DNA from: an uncultured Demequina sp.
GTDB taxonomy: Bacteria > Actinomycetota > Actinomycetes > Actinomycetales > Demequinaceae
DNA length: 64,000 nucleotides
Direction: 5' to 3'
NCBI GenBank assembly: GCA_937925595.1
Contig: CALALQ010000039.1
Span: 9,355-73,354 of the forward strand
In this document: positions 8,364 to 18,366 of the stretch, piece after piece
How the letters are laid out: every line of letters begins with the position of its first letter
Numbering within the stretch: the first letter of the stretch is position 1
The notes under the pieces: generated by a model
The model's input: only the letters and a program-made list of their open reading frames with translations
What the model was told of the DNA's origin: nothing
The model's database searches: none
Made by a program: the position numbers and the translations under genes

Positions 8364-10018
8364 GACTGCGTGGGCGCTCGATTGGCGACGCCGCTGCGAC
8401 GCCTTCCAAGCGCTTCGCATGGCGGTGGCGGCGGTCACTGCTGTTCCGAGTGGTTGTCACGACCCTTGTCATCGGCCTCGGCACGGTCGCGCTGCTCGGC
8501 GCCTACGTCAACACGGAGATCCGCGACGGACTCGTTGACGCTCGTGTGGATCGCGCGCTGCAGCAGTCGGCGAACGACGTAGCAACGGCGCAGAAGGACA
8601 TTGACGCGTCTACTGCAGAGAACCCTGGCGATCTGCAGACGCTCGTGCGTGATGTCGCGACCAAGCTCGGCGTGCTTGGTGGAGACTCGCGCAGGGTCGT
8701 GATCCTGCAAAGTCCTGGCAACACGTCTCCGCTGCCCGTGACCGCCGGCGCATTCAATCCTTCGCTGGTTTCCGTGGTCACCGACGACATGCGCACCGCA
8801 GTTGAGGAGGGGCTCACCCAGCCGTACCAGTTCGTCGAGCTGCCAGCCGGAGAGCCCGGCCTGGTGGTGGGCTCTCCCATCGAGTTCCGTCTCGCGGGAG
8901 AGTACGAGTTGTACTTCATCTATTCGCTCCAGGACGAGCAGGACACCCTGTCGCTCATCCAGCGCGTCCTCGCACTCGGCGGCGGCATGCTCGTCGCCCT
9001 CGTCGTGTTCATGACCTGGTGGGTCACGAACCAGGCGGTGCGCCCCGTCCGCGATGGTGCTCGCGTCGCGGCCCGCCTCGCAGAGGGGCGCCTCAGCGAG
9101 CGCATGAAGGTGCGCGGCAACGACGAGATGGCGACGCTCGCGCGCACGTTCAATGAGATGGCAGAGTCGCTCCAGCGCCAGATCACGCGAATGGAGGAGC
9201 TGTCTCGCCTTCAGCGCCGCTTCGTCTCTGACGTCTCCCACGAGCTCAGGACGCCGCTCACGACGGTCCGCATGGCCTCTGACGTGCTGTTCGATGCCCG
9301 CGCGGACTTCCCGCCCCAAGTCGCCCGGTCCGCCGAGCTGCTCAGCAATCAGCTTGACCGCTTCGAGGCGCTGCTCGCCGACCTGCTCGAGATCAGCCGC
9401 ATCGACGCCGGCGCGGCGCGGCTCGAGTTTGAGGAGATCTCGCTCACGGACATCGTCCGCGACGAGGTCGAGGCGATGCAGCACCCAGCGAGCACCATTG
9501 GCGTGGAGCTGCGGCTGTGGGTCGCTGAGGGCGAGCATGTCGCATCGATGGACCGCCCTCGCGTGGGCCGCATCGTCCGCAACCTGCTGTCCAATGCGAT
9601 CGAGCACGCGCAAGAGCACCCCGTGGACATCGGCATCAGTTCGAACGGCCGTGCGGTAGCGGTCGTGGTACGCGACTACGGCATCGGCCTCACGCCCCAA
9701 CAGGTGGACCGTGTCTTCGACCGCTTCTGGCGCGCCGACGCTGCACGCGCCCGCACGATGGGCGGCACCGGCCTCGGCTTGTCGATCGCTCGCGAGGACG
9801 CGCGACTGCACGGCGGCAAGCTCGAAGCGTGGGGCCGTCCGGGCAAGGGGGCGAGCTTCCGACTGCTGCTGCCGCGCACCTCTCGCGGGCTCGGCCAGGA
9901 CGCCCCGCTCCCGCTCGCGATGAGGGAAAGCGAGTTCGAGGCGCTCGGCCCTCGCGTCGCGGTTGAGTCCGTGGCGGAGTTCGGCTCCGATGCTGAGCTG
10001 TCAGGGAGCGCGTCATGA
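8360..10018 (+). CDS. mtrB: sensor histidine kinase MtrB
   Basis: A 552-residue membrane kinase. Transmembrane helices at about residues 28-50 and 205-226 bracket an outer sensing domain of about 155 residues. A HAMP domain (about 228-280) leads to the H-box SHELRTPL with the phosphorylated histidine at residue 294. The N-box (LLSNAIEHA), G1 (VRDYGIGL), F (FDRFWR) and G2 (GGTGLGLS) motifs are all complete, so it should be an active kinase for MtrA. The tail after the catalytic domain is acidic and non-conserved. The GTG start overlaps mtrA; the stop overlaps lpqB by ATGA. Confidence 0.96.
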   Translation: MRLRGRSIGDAAATPSKRFAWRWRRSLLFRVVVTTLVIGLGTVALLGAYVNTEIRDGLVDARVDRALQQSANDVATAQKDIDASTAENPGDLQTLVRDVATKLGVLGGDSRRVVILQSPGNTSPLPVTAGAFNPSLVSVVTDDMRTAVEEGLTQPYQFVELPAGEPGLVVGSPIEFRLAGEYELYFIYSLQDEQDTLSLIQRVLALGGGMLVALVVFMTWWVTNQAVRPVRDGARVAARLAEGRLSERMKVRGNDEMATLARTFNEMAESLQRQITRMEELSRLQRRFVSDVSHELRTPLTTVRMASDVLFDARADFPPQVARSAELLSNQLDRFEALLADLLEISRIDAGAARLEFEEISLTDIVRDEVEAMQHPASTIGVELRLWVAEGEHVASMDRPRVGRIVRNLLSNAIEHAQEHPVDIGISSNGRAVAVVVRDYGIGLTPQQVDRVFDRFWRADAARARTMGGTGLGLSIAREDARLHGGKLEAWGRPGKGASFRLLLPRTSRGLGQDAPLPLAMRESEFEALGPRVAVESVAEFGSDAELSGSAS

Positions 10019-11754
10019 TCGCGGCCCGACGCTGGCTTGGGTCGGCAGCCCTCGCGGCTGCCGCGATGCTGCTCACCGCATGCACCACGATTCCCACCTC
10101 GGGCCCCGTCAATGAGGGCACGGGAGTGGTGTCGTCCGCGGAGCCGTTCGTGCCCATTGCTGACGGTCCGCGCCTCGACGACGGCCCCACACAGATCGTC
10201 AACGGCTTTGTGCGCGCCTCCACCGCGGGCTTCGCAAGCGACTTCTCCGTTGCGCGCGAGTTCCTCACGCAGGAGGCGGCAGCCTCGTGGGATCCCACGG
10301 AGAAGGTCATCGTCTTCGACTCTGGCGCGCTCACGCCCACGTTCGATGCGACCACGGCGACCGTCACCTACGACATCCCAGTCAAGGCGACGGTCGACTC
10401 GTCGGGTCACCTGACGGAGGCCGCTGACGGTACGCGACAGACGCTGCGGTTCGGGATGCAGATGAACGATGAGGGGCAGTGGCGCATCTCCGGCCTGGAC
10501 AACGGCGCGATCCTCGCCTACGCCTCATTCCAGGGCCTGTTCACGGATGTGGACCTCATCTTCGCGAGCGTCGACGAGTCGACACAGGTGCCGGACCAGC
10601 GCTGGTTCCCAGCGAACAAGGCCGCAACGCTCGCGGCCAAGGAGCTTGTCGAGGGACCCTCGCCGCTGCTCGCGGGCGCGGTGCACACGGGCTTCCCTGC
10701 GACGTCCGCTCTCGAGGTCGAGTCGGTCCAGGTGACGAATGGTGTCGCGTCGGTGCAGCTCACTGCGGACTCCGCAGGCAATGCCGCGGAGCGCTCCCTT
10801 GCCCAGCAGCAGATGGACCTCACGCTGAGGTCGGTGGGCGGCATCAGCGCGGTCGCGGTGACGGTGGGCGGGCTGCCGCTCGGAGGCGACGGCTCTGCGG
10901 CGCTGGGTCCCGCCCCGCTTCCCGGCATCGAGGCGTACGCCTTCGTCAATGAGCGCCTTGGCATGTGGGACGGTGCCGACGTGTGGCAGGTGCGCAACTC
11001 CGTGGGAGGCCTGCCGCCGAACTCTCGCGGCATCGCGCGCACCTTCACGGACGGCCGTGCGGTGTGGCTCCTCGGTGCGGGAACGCTCGTGTCCTCCGAC
11101 GCCGTTTATGAGGGTGCGAAGTCGCTCGACCCGGCGCCTGAAAGCGACGACCCTGCCGGGTCGGTCATGAAGACCACCACCTTGTACGAGGGCACCTCCC
11201 TGATCAACCCATCGACGGACCGCCACGGCTGGATCTGGACGGCGGAGCGCGATGGCGAGCACGGCCTCATCGCCGTCGACGGCAGCGGCGAGGCGATTCA
11301 GCTCGACGCCGATTGGCTGCGCGGCACCACGATTCAGGCCCTCGCGCTGTCGAGGGACGGCGCCCGCGTCGCGGTGCTGTCGCGAGCAGGAGGCCGCCAA
11401 ATGCTTGAGTTCGCGGCGATTGTGCGCGGAGACGACGGTGCCCCGCTGTCGATCGGCGAGCCGCAGACCTACGGAATCGACCTCGGGCCGTCGATCGGCC
11501 TGACGTGGCTCGACGACCTCACGGTCGCGGTGCTCGGCGAAGCCGGCGGCGATGTGCAGAACGACCTGTGGCTCGTCGATGTTGGCGGCTTCACCACGGA
11601 GATGAAGGCCGTGACCAACGCCGTCGACATCACCGCTCGCCAGGGAGAGCGCTCGCTCATCGTCGTCGACGCTGGCGGCAGCGTGTACATCCGCTCTGGC
11701 ACCGTGTGGTCCAAGGTCACCACCGGCGTGCGCGAGCTCGCCTACTCGGGCTGA
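10015..11754 (+). CDS. lpqB: lipoprotein LpqB
   Basis: A 579-residue lipoprotein. The signal peptide ends in a lipobox LTAC with the lipidated cysteine at residue 23. A GerMN domain (about residues 195-305) is followed by an LpqB beta-propeller region to the C-terminus. In mycobacteria LpqB contacts the outer domain of MtrB and tunes its signalling; the same role is expected because the gene overlaps mtrB by four bases. The sequence is full length with no interruption. Confidence 0.95.
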   Translation: MIAARRWLGSAALAAAAMLLTACTTIPTSGPVNEGTGVVSSAEPFVPIADGPRLDDGPTQIVNGFVRASTAGFASDFSVAREFLTQEAAASWDPTEKVIVFDSGALTPTFDATTATVTYDIPVKATVDSSGHLTEAADGTRQTLRFGMQMNDEGQWRISGLDNGAILAYASFQGLFTDVDLIFASVDESTQVPDQRWFPANKAATLAAKELVEGPSPLLAGAVHTGFPATSALEVESVQVTNGVASVQLTADSAGNAAERSLAQQQMDLTLRSVGGISAVAVTVGGLPLGGDGSAALGPAPLPGIEAYAFVNERLGMWDGADVWQVRNSVGGLPPNSRGIARTFTDGRAVWLLGAGTLVSSDAVYEGAKSLDPAPESDDPAGSVMKTTTLYEGTSLINPSTDRHGWIWTAERDGEHGLIAVDGSGEAIQLDADWLRGTTIQALALSRDGARVAVLSRAGGRQMLEFAAIVRGDDGAPLSIGEPQTYGIDLGPSIGLTWLDDLTVAVLGEAGGDVQNDLWLVDVGGFTTEMKAVTNAVDITARQGERSLIVVDAGGSVYIRSGTVWSKVTTGVRELAYSG

Positions 11755-11793
11755 CGCAGGCTTTTCCACAGCCGTCGCCCGCGCGCGTCGCGC

Positions 11794-12504
11794 ATGCCCG
11801 ACGCTGTTGCCATGCTTCTCGCCGACCTCGCCAGGGACGCCGCCCGGCTGTTCGTGCCAGTCGCGTGCGCCGGCTGCGGCCTCGACGACGTGCCGCTGTG
11901 CGAATCCTGCGCAGCGCTGTGGTGGGAGGAGCCGTTCCTCGCCCACGAGTGGGCGGGTCGCCTCGCTGTGGTTGGCCGGTCACCCATGCCGGTGTGGGCC
12001 GTGAACGAACTCGAGGGGCCGGTGCACCGCGCGATCGCCACGTGGAAGGACGGCGGTCGCAGGGATCTCGACGCAGTCTTCGCGGCGGCTGCGGGTCGCG
12101 CCGCAGCGACCATTGCACCCGCTCTGTCTCCTGTGGGGCCGCTCATGGTCGTGCCGCTGCCGTCAAAGCCGCGATCGGTGCGCAGGCGCGGAGCCGACCT
12201 CACACGAGTGCTTGGCCACAGCGTCGGGCGGGCGCTTGGCGCTCCCTGCGTGCGCGCGCTTGAGGCGATCGGAGGGGAGTCTCGCGGCAGCTCAAGCAAG
12301 GGAAGATGGGCCTCTGCAGAGGTGCGCGTGACGCGACTACCAGGGGCTGGAACCGCCCTCTTGGTCGACGACGTGATGTCTACGGGAGCCACGCTAGCCA
12401 GGGCCGCGGACGCTCTCGAGGCGGTTTCCGTGCCCGTGATTGGGGCGCTCGTGTTGGCCGCGTCACCCCGGCGTGACGTTGGCTCCCGCAGGGGGTTAGG
12501 GTAG
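11794..12504 (+). CDS. comF: ComF family protein (phosphoribosyltransferase fold)
   Basis: A 236-residue protein with an N-terminal zinc ribbon (CAGC near residue 25 and CESC about a dozen residues later) and a C-terminal phosphoribosyltransferase-type domain with LLVDDVMSTGATL. ComF proteins take part in natural transformation in several bacteria, apparently handling incoming single-stranded DNA, but many actinobacterial copies are of unproven function. Two starts are possible: ATG 11794 and ATG 11812; neither has a ribosome site, and a CCGACGCTG motif (11798-11806) lies between them. If that motif is a DNA signal, 11812 is the likelier start. It follows lpqB by 39 bases. Confidence 0.85.
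   Translation: MPDAVAMLLADLARDAARLFVPVACAGCGLDDVPLCESCAALWWEEPFLAHEWAGRLAVVGRSPMPVWAVNELEGPVHRAIATWKDGGRRDLDAVFAAAAGRAAATIAPALSPVGPLMVVPLPSKPRSVRRRGADLTRVLGHSVGRALGAPCVRALEAIGGESRGSSSKGRWASAEVRVTRLPGAGTALLVDDVMSTGATLARAADALEAVSVPVIGALVLAASPRRDVGSRRGLG
12473..12502 (+). promoter_or_regulatory. candidate promoter for hpf
   Basis: GTGACG (12473-12478) and TAGGGT (12497-12502) are separated by 18 bases and overlap the 3' end of comF. A transcript from here would carry a leader of about 115 bases before hpf. It is a prediction from sequence shape only. Confidence 0.4.
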
Positions 12505-12534
12505 GGCCATAGGACCACCCTTCGATGTCGGGGA

Positions 12535-12592
12535 GGTGATGCGGGAGGCGCACGACAGCGCCGCGATCACCACGTGAGGGCCCGTTGCGGCC
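12535..12592 (+). promoter_or_regulatory. two consecutive hairpins in the hpf leader
   Basis: The first stem pairs GGTGAT (12535-12540), CG and GGCGC (12547-12551) with GCGCC (12558-12562), CG and ATCACC (12566-12571), around the loop ACGACA. A second, GGGCC/GGCCC, spans about 12578-12592. There is no T-run, so these are not a simple terminator. They could control stability or translation of the hibernation factor mRNA. Confidence 0.45.
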
Positions 12593-12625
12593 CGGAACCA
12601 CCTAGAGCGTTGAAGGAGCATCGTC

Positions 12626-13312
12626 ATGGACATCGCCATCGTCGGACGGCACACCAAGGTCAACGAGCCACTGCGCACTCGCATCGAGGAGCGCATGGAC
12701 AAGATCAGGGAGCTTGCCCCGCGCGCGACGCGCGCAGAGGTGCATGTGTGCCACGAGCGCAACCCGCGAGTCGCGAGCGAGAAGGAGCGGGTCGAGATCA
12801 CGCTCCGCGGTGCTCGGGGCGTGGTTCGCGCAGAGGCCTCCGCATTGGACAGGGAGGCCGCCTTCGACGCGGCGTACGCCAAGCTTACTCAGCAGCTGCG
12901 CAAGCTCCACGAGAAGAAGGTGCACCGTCACCAGGGGAAGATCGGGCTCAAGGCAGTCGCCACCCCGCCCGCCGGGATCCCCGAGCTCACTCCTCAGCTC
13001 GCGACTGAGAGTGCCCCCGAGCACGTCGAGAGCGTCGAGGAGTGGGAAGGCGCACCGGAAGGCGCGACTCGCGAAGTCCCGATCGACGGCACCCCCATCG
13101 TCATCCGCTCCAAGACCCACACGGCGTCTCCGATGACCGTCACAGAGGCGATCGACCGCATGGAGCTCGTGGGCCACGACTTCTTCCTGTTCCACGACGT
13201 GGAATCCGACCTGCCGTCCGCGGTGTACCGTCGTCGCGGCTGGACCTATGGCGTGCTGCACCTGCAGACCGTCGCAGCCGAAGACGTTGAGGAATCGAGG
13301 GAGAGCGCATAA
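12626..13312 (+). CDS. hpf: long-form ribosome hibernation promoting factor
   Basis: A 228-residue long HPF. The N-terminal ribosome-binding domain (about residues 1-105) starts MDIAIVGRHTKV and has the usual beta-alpha-beta-beta-beta-alpha layout. A variable acidic linker leads to the C-terminal dimerisation domain (about 165-220), with MTVTEAIDRMELVGHDFFLF. Long HPF drives formation of inactive 100S ribosome dimers in stationary phase or starvation. A good AAGGAG ribosome site (12613-12618) lies seven bases before the ATG. It sits between comF and secA, as in many actinobacteria. Confidence 0.95.
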   Translation: MDIAIVGRHTKVNEPLRTRIEERMDKIRELAPRATRAEVHVCHERNPRVASEKERVEITLRGARGVVRAEASALDREAAFDAAYAKLTQQLRKLHEKKVHRHQGKIGLKAVATPPAGIPELTPQLATESAPEHVESVEEWEGAPEGATREVPIDGTPIVIRSKTHTASPMTVTEAIDRMELVGHDFFLFHDVESDLPSAVYRRRGWTYGVLHLQTVAAEDVEESRESA

Positions 13313-13335
13313 GCACCACCGCCGCATCCCCCCGG

Positions 13336-14226
13336 ATGCGGCCCAGAGATTTCCTCCTCGCCGTCGCCGCCGCCTGCTTATGGGGCGGCGGCGGTGTGCT
13401 GGGAGTGGTCTTTGGGCGGCACGAGGGCCTGGAACCCGTAGGGATCGCTACCTGGCGCATGGGGCTCGCAGGTGTCTCACTGCTGCTCGCGCTCGCGGTG
13501 CTTGGCAGGCTGCACCCGCAGCGGTGGACCCGCGCCATGTGGGTCCGCATGCTCATCACGGGCGCGCTCACGGCACTCTTCGAGTACACCTTCTTCACGG
13601 CTGTGACCATGGCGAGCGTCGGGCTCGCGACGCTCATCGGCATTGGCTCCGCGCCGGTCGTCGTCGCCGTCTATGACGCGCTGACCACCCGCAGCCGCCC
13701 TCCGGGCCGGCACCTCGCCGCACTGGTGATGTCGCTCGCTGGACTCGGGCTGCTCGTCGGCGGCAGCGTCGGGCGGGGAAGCGCGATGGTGCTTGGCGCG
13801 CTCATTGCGCTCGCCGCGGGAGCCTCCTTCGCCGCGATCACCATCGTCAACCGCCGGCCCATCCCCGGGCTCGGCGCGATCGCGCTCACGGGCGGCACGT
13901 TCACTGCGGGAGCGATCATGCTGCTGCCGTTCGCGCTCCTTGCGGGCACCGGCATGCCGCACGATGCCGAGGGCTGGGCGATCGCCATCGCTCTTGGCGT
14001 GGGCATCACCGCGATTGCGTACGTGTTCTTCCTCGCCTCGCTCGCGACGGTGCCCCCGTTTGTGGCGACGATCGTCACGCTGCTCGAGCCGCTCATCGGA
14101 GCGATTCTTGGCGCGATAGTGTTCGGCGAGAGGCTGGGAATCGCCGGTGTGGTTGGCGGCGCGATCCTGGGTGCGGCGGTGCTGCTGTTGCGCCCTGAGC
14201 GTGATGAGCCAGAGACCATCCACTGA
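13336..14226 (+). CDS. EamA/DMT family transporter
   Basis: A 296-residue, very hydrophobic protein with ten predicted membrane helices arranged as two EamA repeats of five, typical of drug/metabolite exporters. The second repeat ends VTLLEPLIGAILGAIVFGE, the usual EamA signature. Substrate cannot be told from sequence; relatives export amino acids, purines or metabolites. It begins 23 bases after the hpf stop without its own clear ribosome site, so it is probably co-transcribed with hpf. Insertion of a transporter between hpf and secA is a lineage-level variation. Confidence 0.85.
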   Translation: MRPRDFLLAVAAACLWGGGGVLGVVFGRHEGLEPVGIATWRMGLAGVSLLLALAVLGRLHPQRWTRAMWVRMLITGALTALFEYTFFTAVTMASVGLATLIGIGSAPVVVAVYDALTTRSRPPGRHLAALVMSLAGLGLLVGGSVGRGSAMVLGALIALAAGASFAAITIVNRRPIPGLGAIALTGGTFTAGAIMLLPFALLAGTGMPHDAEGWAIAIALGVGITAIAYVFFLASLATVPPFVATIVTLLEPLIGAILGAIVFGERLGIAGVVGGAILGAAVLLLRPERDEPETIH

Positions 14227-14231
14227 ACGCC

Positions 14232-14256
14232 TACGATAATCCCTGACCCAAGGAGG
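14232..14256 (+). promoter_or_regulatory. secA promoter -10 and ribosome-binding site
   Basis: TACGAT (14232-14237) is a good actinobacterial -10, and AGGAGG (14251-14256) is a near-perfect ribosome site seven bases before the secA GTG. The predicted leader is only about 20 bases. Confidence 0.5.
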
Positions 14257-14263
14257 AGTTTCA

Positions 14264-17053
14264 GTGGCTGTCATCGACCGGATCATTCGTATCGGCGAGG
14301 GGCGGGAGCGCCGGAAGCTTGAGAAGGTGGTGCAGATCACCAACGGTCTCGAGGACGTCTACCGCGAGTTCACCGACGCCGAGCTGCGCGCGCTCACCGA
14401 CGAGTTCAAGGAGCGCTACAACGACGGCGAGAGCCTCGACTCGATCATGCCCGAGGCGTTTGCCGCCGTGCGTGAAGCCTCCCGCCGCACCATCGGCCTG
14501 CGCCACTTCGATGTGCAGATCATGGGTGGAGCCGCCCTGCACTACGGCAACATCGCGGAGATGAAGACCGGTGAAGGAAAGACCCTCGTCGCGACTCTTC
14601 CCGCGTACCTCAACGCGCTCACCGGACGCGGCGTGCACATCGTCACGGTCAACGACTATCTCGCCTCGTACCAGTCGGAGCTCATGGGTCGCGTGTTCCG
14701 CTTCCTTGGCATGGAGACCGGCTGCATCCTCGTGGGTCAGGATCCCGCACAGCGCAAGGTGCAGTACGCGGCGGACATCACGTATGGCACGAACAACGAG
14801 TTCGGCTTCGACCACCTGCGCGACAACATGGCGATGGAGCCGGAGCAGCTCGTGCACCGCGACTACCACTACGCGATCGTCGATGAGGTCGACTCGATCC
14901 TCATCGATGAGGCACGTACGCCGCTCATCATCTCCGGCCCCGCGTCCGGCGACAACAACCGCTGGTACGTCGAGTTCGCTCGCCTCGTCAAGGACATGAA
15001 GGTCGACGAGGACTACGAGGTCGAGGAGAAGAAGCGCACCGTCGGCGTGCTCGAGCCCGGCATCGAGAAGGTCGAGAAGGCGCTCGGCATCGAGAACCTC
15101 TACGACCCCGCCAACACACCGCTCATCGGCTTCCTCAACAACGCGATCAAGGCCAAGGAGCTCTTCAAGCGCGACCGCGACTACGTGGTTCAGGGCGGTG
15201 AGGTCGACATCGTCGACGAGCACACCGGCCGTCTGTTGAAGGGCCGACGCTACTCGGAGGGCCTCCACCAGGCCATCGAGGCCAAGGAAGGCGTCCCGAT
15301 CAAGGCTGAGAACCAGACCTACGCCTCGATCACGCTGCAGAACTACTTCCGTCTGTACGAAAAGCTCGCGGGCATGACCGGTACCGCCCAGACGGAGGCA
15401 GCTGAGCTCAACAGCACGTACGGACTCGGCGTCATCCCGATCCCCACGAACAAGCCGATGATCCGCGTGGACCAGCCGGACCTGCTGTACAAGACGGAGG
15501 CGGCCAAGTACAACGCGGTCATCGAGGACATCATCGAGCGCAACGCCAAGGGTCAGCCGATCCTCGTTGGCACGACATCCGTTGAGAAGTCAGAGAAGCT
15601 CTCCAAGGAGCTGCGCAAGCGCGGCATTCGCCACAACGTTCTCAACGCCAAGCAGCACGCGCAGGAAGCCGCTGTGGTCGCGGAGGCCGGTCGCAAGGGC
15701 GCCGTCACAGTCGCCACGAACATGGCCGGTCGAGGCACCGACATCATGTTGGGTGGCAACCCCGAGTTCCGCGCGGTGCAGGAGATGCAGGAGCGCGGCC
15801 TTGACCCGCACGAGAACCCCGAAGAGTACGAGCGGGTGTGGGACGAGGTCTTCGCGAAGGCGCAGGCGGACGTCCAGGCGGAGCATGAAGAGGTGCTCGC
15901 CGCCGGCGGTCTGTACGTGCTGGGCACGGAGCGACACGAGTCTCGCCGCATCGACAACCAGCTGCGTGGTCGTTCCGGTCGTCAGGGTGACCCGGGTGAG
16001 TCTCGCTTCTACCTGTCGCTCGAGGATGACCTCATGCGCATGTTCCAGTCGGGACTTGCCGCATCGGTGATGAACTCCTCTGTGCTGCCCGATGACCTGC
16101 CGATCGAGTCGAAGACCCTCACGCGCGGTGTGCGCAGTGCTCAGGCGCAGATCGAGGGTCGCAACCACGAGATCCGCAAGAACATCCTCAAGTACGACGA
16201 CGTCATGAACGACCAGCGTTCGGTGATCTTCCGTGAGCGCCGTCGCATTCTTGACGGCACGGACATGCGTGACCAGGTCGTCGGCTTCGTGAACGACGTC
16301 GTGACGTCCTACGTGCGTGCCGCCACCGACGCCGGTGCCGTGGACGACTGGGATCTCGAGTCGCTGTGGAAGGACCTGCGCACGATCTACCCCGTGTCCC
16401 TCACGATCGAGGAGATCGAGGAGGAGGCCGGCGGCAAGCTCGACCAGCAGTTCCTCATCCGCGAGCTCACCGCAGACGCTCGCGTTCAGTACGAGGCGGT
16501 TGAGGAGCGCATCGGCGCTGACCTCATGCGTCAGGTGGAGCGCCAGGTGCTGCTCCAGGTGCTGGACTCGAAGTGGCGAGAGCATCTGTACGAGATGGAC
16601 TATCTCAAGGAGGGCATCGGCCTGCGCGCGATGGGTCAGCGCGACCCGCTCACGGAGTACCAGCGCGAGGGCTACCAGCTGTTCGAGGCGCTGTCCGACT
16701 CCATCAAGGAGCAGTCGGTTCAGGTGCTGTTCCGCGTGGAGAAGCGACTGGTGCCCGCCGAGGACGCTCAGGTGCAGGAGGTTGAGGCCCCCGCGGCCGC
16801 TGCCCCCGCGCCGCGTGTGCCTGCGGGACGTGCGACCGCTACCGGTGGTGGCGGCGGCATGACGTCCAACATGAGTGCGCTGACGTACTCGGGTCCGTCG
16901 GAGGATGGCTCCGCGAGCACCAAGAAGGCCCCCGCCAAGAAGAAGGCCCCAGAGGCCGATGGCGGCACCTTCCCCGGCACCCCCAAGAACGCGCAGTGCC
17001 CGTGTGGCTCAGGCAAGAAGTACAAGATGTGCCACGGAAAGAACGAGGCGTAA
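14264..17053 (+). CDS. secA: preprotein translocase ATPase SecA (SecA1 type)
   Basis: A 929-residue motor ATPase that pushes unfolded preproteins through SecYEG. NBD1 contains MKTGEGKT (about residues 100-107) and the Walker B region [16 protein letters not shown]. The preprotein cross-linking domain, NBD2 ([10 protein letters not shown]), helical scaffold and wing domains follow in order. The C-terminus has an Ala/Pro-rich linker and a complete zinc-binding SEC-C tail ([14 protein letters not shown]) that contacts SecB or phospholipids in other species. Full length and tail mark this as the housekeeping SecA1. Start GTG at 14264 is fixed by the strong ribosome site. Confidence 0.98.
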   Translation: MAVIDRIIRIGEGRERRKLEKVVQITNGLEDVYREFTDAELRALTDEFKERYNDGESLDSIMPEAFAAVREASRRTIGLRHFDVQIMGGAALHYGNIAEMKTGEGKTLVATLPAYLNALTGRGVHIVTVNDYLASYQSELMGRVFRFLGMETGCILVGQDPAQRKVQYAADITYGTNNEFGFDHLRDNMAMEPEQLVHRDYHYAIVDEVDSILIDEARTPLIISGPASGDNNRWYVEFARLVKDMKVDEDYEVEEKKRTVGVLEPGIEKVEKALGIENLYDPANTPLIGFLNNAIKAKELFKRDRDYVVQGGEVDIVDEHTGRLLKGRRYSEGLHQAIEAKEGVPIKAENQTYASITLQNYFRLYEKLAGMTGTAQTEAAELNSTYGLGVIPIPTNKPMIRVDQPDLLYKTEAAKYNAVIEDIIERNAKGQPILVGTTSVEKSEKLSKELRKRGIRHNVLNAKQHAQEAAVVAEAGRKGAVTVATNMAGRGTDIMLGGNPEFRAVQEMQERGLDPHENPEEYERVWDEVFAKAQADVQAEHEEVLAAGGLYVLGTERHESRRIDNQLRGRSGRQGDPGESRFYLSLEDDLMRMFQSGLAASVMNSSVLPDDLPIESKTLTRGVRSAQAQIEGRNHEIRKNILKYDDVMNDQRSVIFRERRRILDGTDMRDQVVGFVNDVVTSYVRAATDAGAVDDWDLESLWKDLRTIYPVSLTIEEIEEEAGGKLDQQFLIRELTADARVQYEAVEERIGADLMRQVERQVLLQVLDSKWREHLYEMDYLKEGIGLRAMGQRDPLTEYQREGYQLFEALSDSIKEQSVQVLFRVEKRLVPAEDAQVQEVEAPAAAAPAPRVPAGRATATGGGGGMTSNMSALTYSGPSEDGSASTKKAPAKKKAPEADGGTFPGTPKNAQCPCGSGKKYKMCHGKNEA

Positions 17054-17066
17054 CCCCCGTTCTGGG

Positions 17067-17480
17067 TCAGACGATCTCCACGACGGTCGCCATCCAGCGG
17101 CCGTGGATGTCCTCAAGTCGCATGGCGATCGCCCTGGCGCGTCCGCCTGCCCTGGCGACGATGCTCACCTCCGCCGCGCGCTGCGAGATGCGGCACACCC
17201 GTGCACGCTGAATGTGGGCGACGGCTCCGCGAAGTCCCGCGCGGCGAGCGAGCGAGTGCTGCTTGGCAAGTGAGTCGCGCACATCGCTCGCAACCCAGCG
17301 CGTGAGGGTCTCGATGCCCTCGCCGCCCATGATCACCTCGACCGCGGTCTTGGCGACCGTGCACGCGAGTGGGGACGGATCGCCGAGCGGCTTGCGTGGG
17401 GTGCCGTAGCGGGGGATCGGCTGGCCGGTTCCAGCAACCGGTCGCAGCCCGGCCGACGCCACGGCCGCTTCCGCGCTCAT
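17067..17480 (-). CDS. Rv3235-family protein
   Basis: A 137-residue protein of a family found next to secA in many actinobacteria (Rv3235-like). The conserved part covers about residues 38-137: a helix with TRWV, then CRISQRAAEVSIVAR and the closing WMATVVEIV, which suggests a small alpha/beta fold. No catalytic motif, signal peptide or membrane helix is visible. The start overlaps the stop of the LysM gene by four bases (17477-17480), so it is the second gene of a two-gene unit. It converges on secA with a 13-base gap. Function unknown. Confidence 0.7.
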   Translation of the reverse strand: MSAEAAVASAGLRPVAGTGQPIPRYGTPRKPLGDPSPLACTVAKTAVEVIMGGEGIETLTRWVASDVRDSLAKQHSLARRAGLRGAVAHIQRARVCRISQRAAEVSIVARAGGRARAIAMRLEDIHGRWMATVVEIV

Positions 17481-18256
17481 GCCGCCACCTCCTGGGGGAT
17501 GGCCAGGCGCTGGCCGGGGTGGATGAGGCTGGGGTTGTCGCCGATCACCTCACGATTTGCCTCGTAGATAAGCGGCCAGGTGCTCGCTATCTCTTCGGTG
17601 GTGGCGTGCGGGCCCAAGAGGTCCGCGGTGATGCGCCACAGGGATTCGCCGCGGGAGACGATGTGGACGCCCTCTTGGGCAGGGGGCGGGTTGTGGGGGA
17701 GTGCGGGCGCGGAGGACTCCGCGTGGAGCTCAACCACTTGCGGGGTGACAGGCTCCGCTTTGGGGGCTGTGGGGGCTGCGAGGGCAGCGGGAACGGCCGG
17801 CTTTTGAACGGGCGCTGCCGCGGCGGGTGGTGCGCTGGCCGAGACCTCGACCACAGGAGAAGGCGACGGTGAGGGCTCAGGTGAGACGAGCGTCGGGCTG
17901 GGAGAGGGCGGTGCCCAGCCGGGGTAGACCTCGTCGGCGCTCGCGGGAAGCGCTGAGCCTGCGAGGACAGAGGCGGCGACCGTTCCGGTGACAAGCCGGC
18001 GCAGGCCCGCGGGCAGGGCGCGGTGGACGCGGGAGGGGCGCCGCAGCACGAGCGACTCGATCGTGCCGAGCAGCGTGATCGCCGCGACGGCGAGGCACGC
18101 GATCGCGCCCATGAGCGCGATGGCCGCGGTGACGATCGATTCGAGGCTCGGCGGCGCTGTGGCGTGAGTGGCCCCTGCGCTCGTGAGCAGCCATCCCGTG
18201 CTGGCTGCTCCCAGGGCCAGAGCGAGCGCCCGTGGCACATGCGTGTAGATCGTCAT
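17477..18256 (-). CDS. LysM-domain membrane protein
   Basis: A 259-residue protein with three hydrophobic segments in the first 110 residues (about 10-30, 42-65 and 88-107), then a Pro/Ser/Ala-rich linker of about 90 residues, and a C-terminal LysM domain (about 205-255) with GESLWRITADLLG and the closing HPGQRLAIP. LysM binds N-acetylglucosamine in peptidoglycan, so the domain should sit outside the membrane and attach to the wall. The ATG has an AAGGGG ribosome site seven bases upstream. The pair of this gene with the Rv3235-like gene is conserved near secA. Confidence 0.8.
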   Translation of the reverse strand: MTIYTHVPRALALALGAASTGWLLTSAGATHATAPPSLESIVTAAIALMGAIACLAVAAITLLGTIESLVLRRPSRVHRALPAGLRRLVTGTVAASVLAGSALPASADEVYPGWAPPSPSPTLVSPEPSPSPSPVVEVSASAPPAAAAPVQKPAVPAALAAPTAPKAEPVTPQVVELHAESSAPALPHNPPPAQEGVHIVSRGESLWRITADLLGPHATTEEIASTWPLIYEANREVIGDNPSLIHPGQRLAIPQEVAA

Positions 18257-18276
18257 TGTCGTACCCCTTAACTAGC

Positions 18277-18292
18277 GTTTGACGCAGTTTGA
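18277..18292. promoter_or_regulatory. 10-base-period direct repeat upstream of the LysM gene
   Basis: GTTTGA-CGCA-GTTTGA (GTTTGA at 18277-18282 and 18287-18292) lies 21-36 bases before the LysM start. Two identical half-sites one helical turn apart are typical of dimeric regulator sites, for example OmpR-family proteins. The binding protein is unknown. Confidence 0.35.
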
Positions 18293-18366
18293 TGAAGGTA
18301 GGTCTACATGAATGTGGATTGCTTGTCTAGGGATACGACCCCCGGCTGTGGATTGACGGGTGCCGC

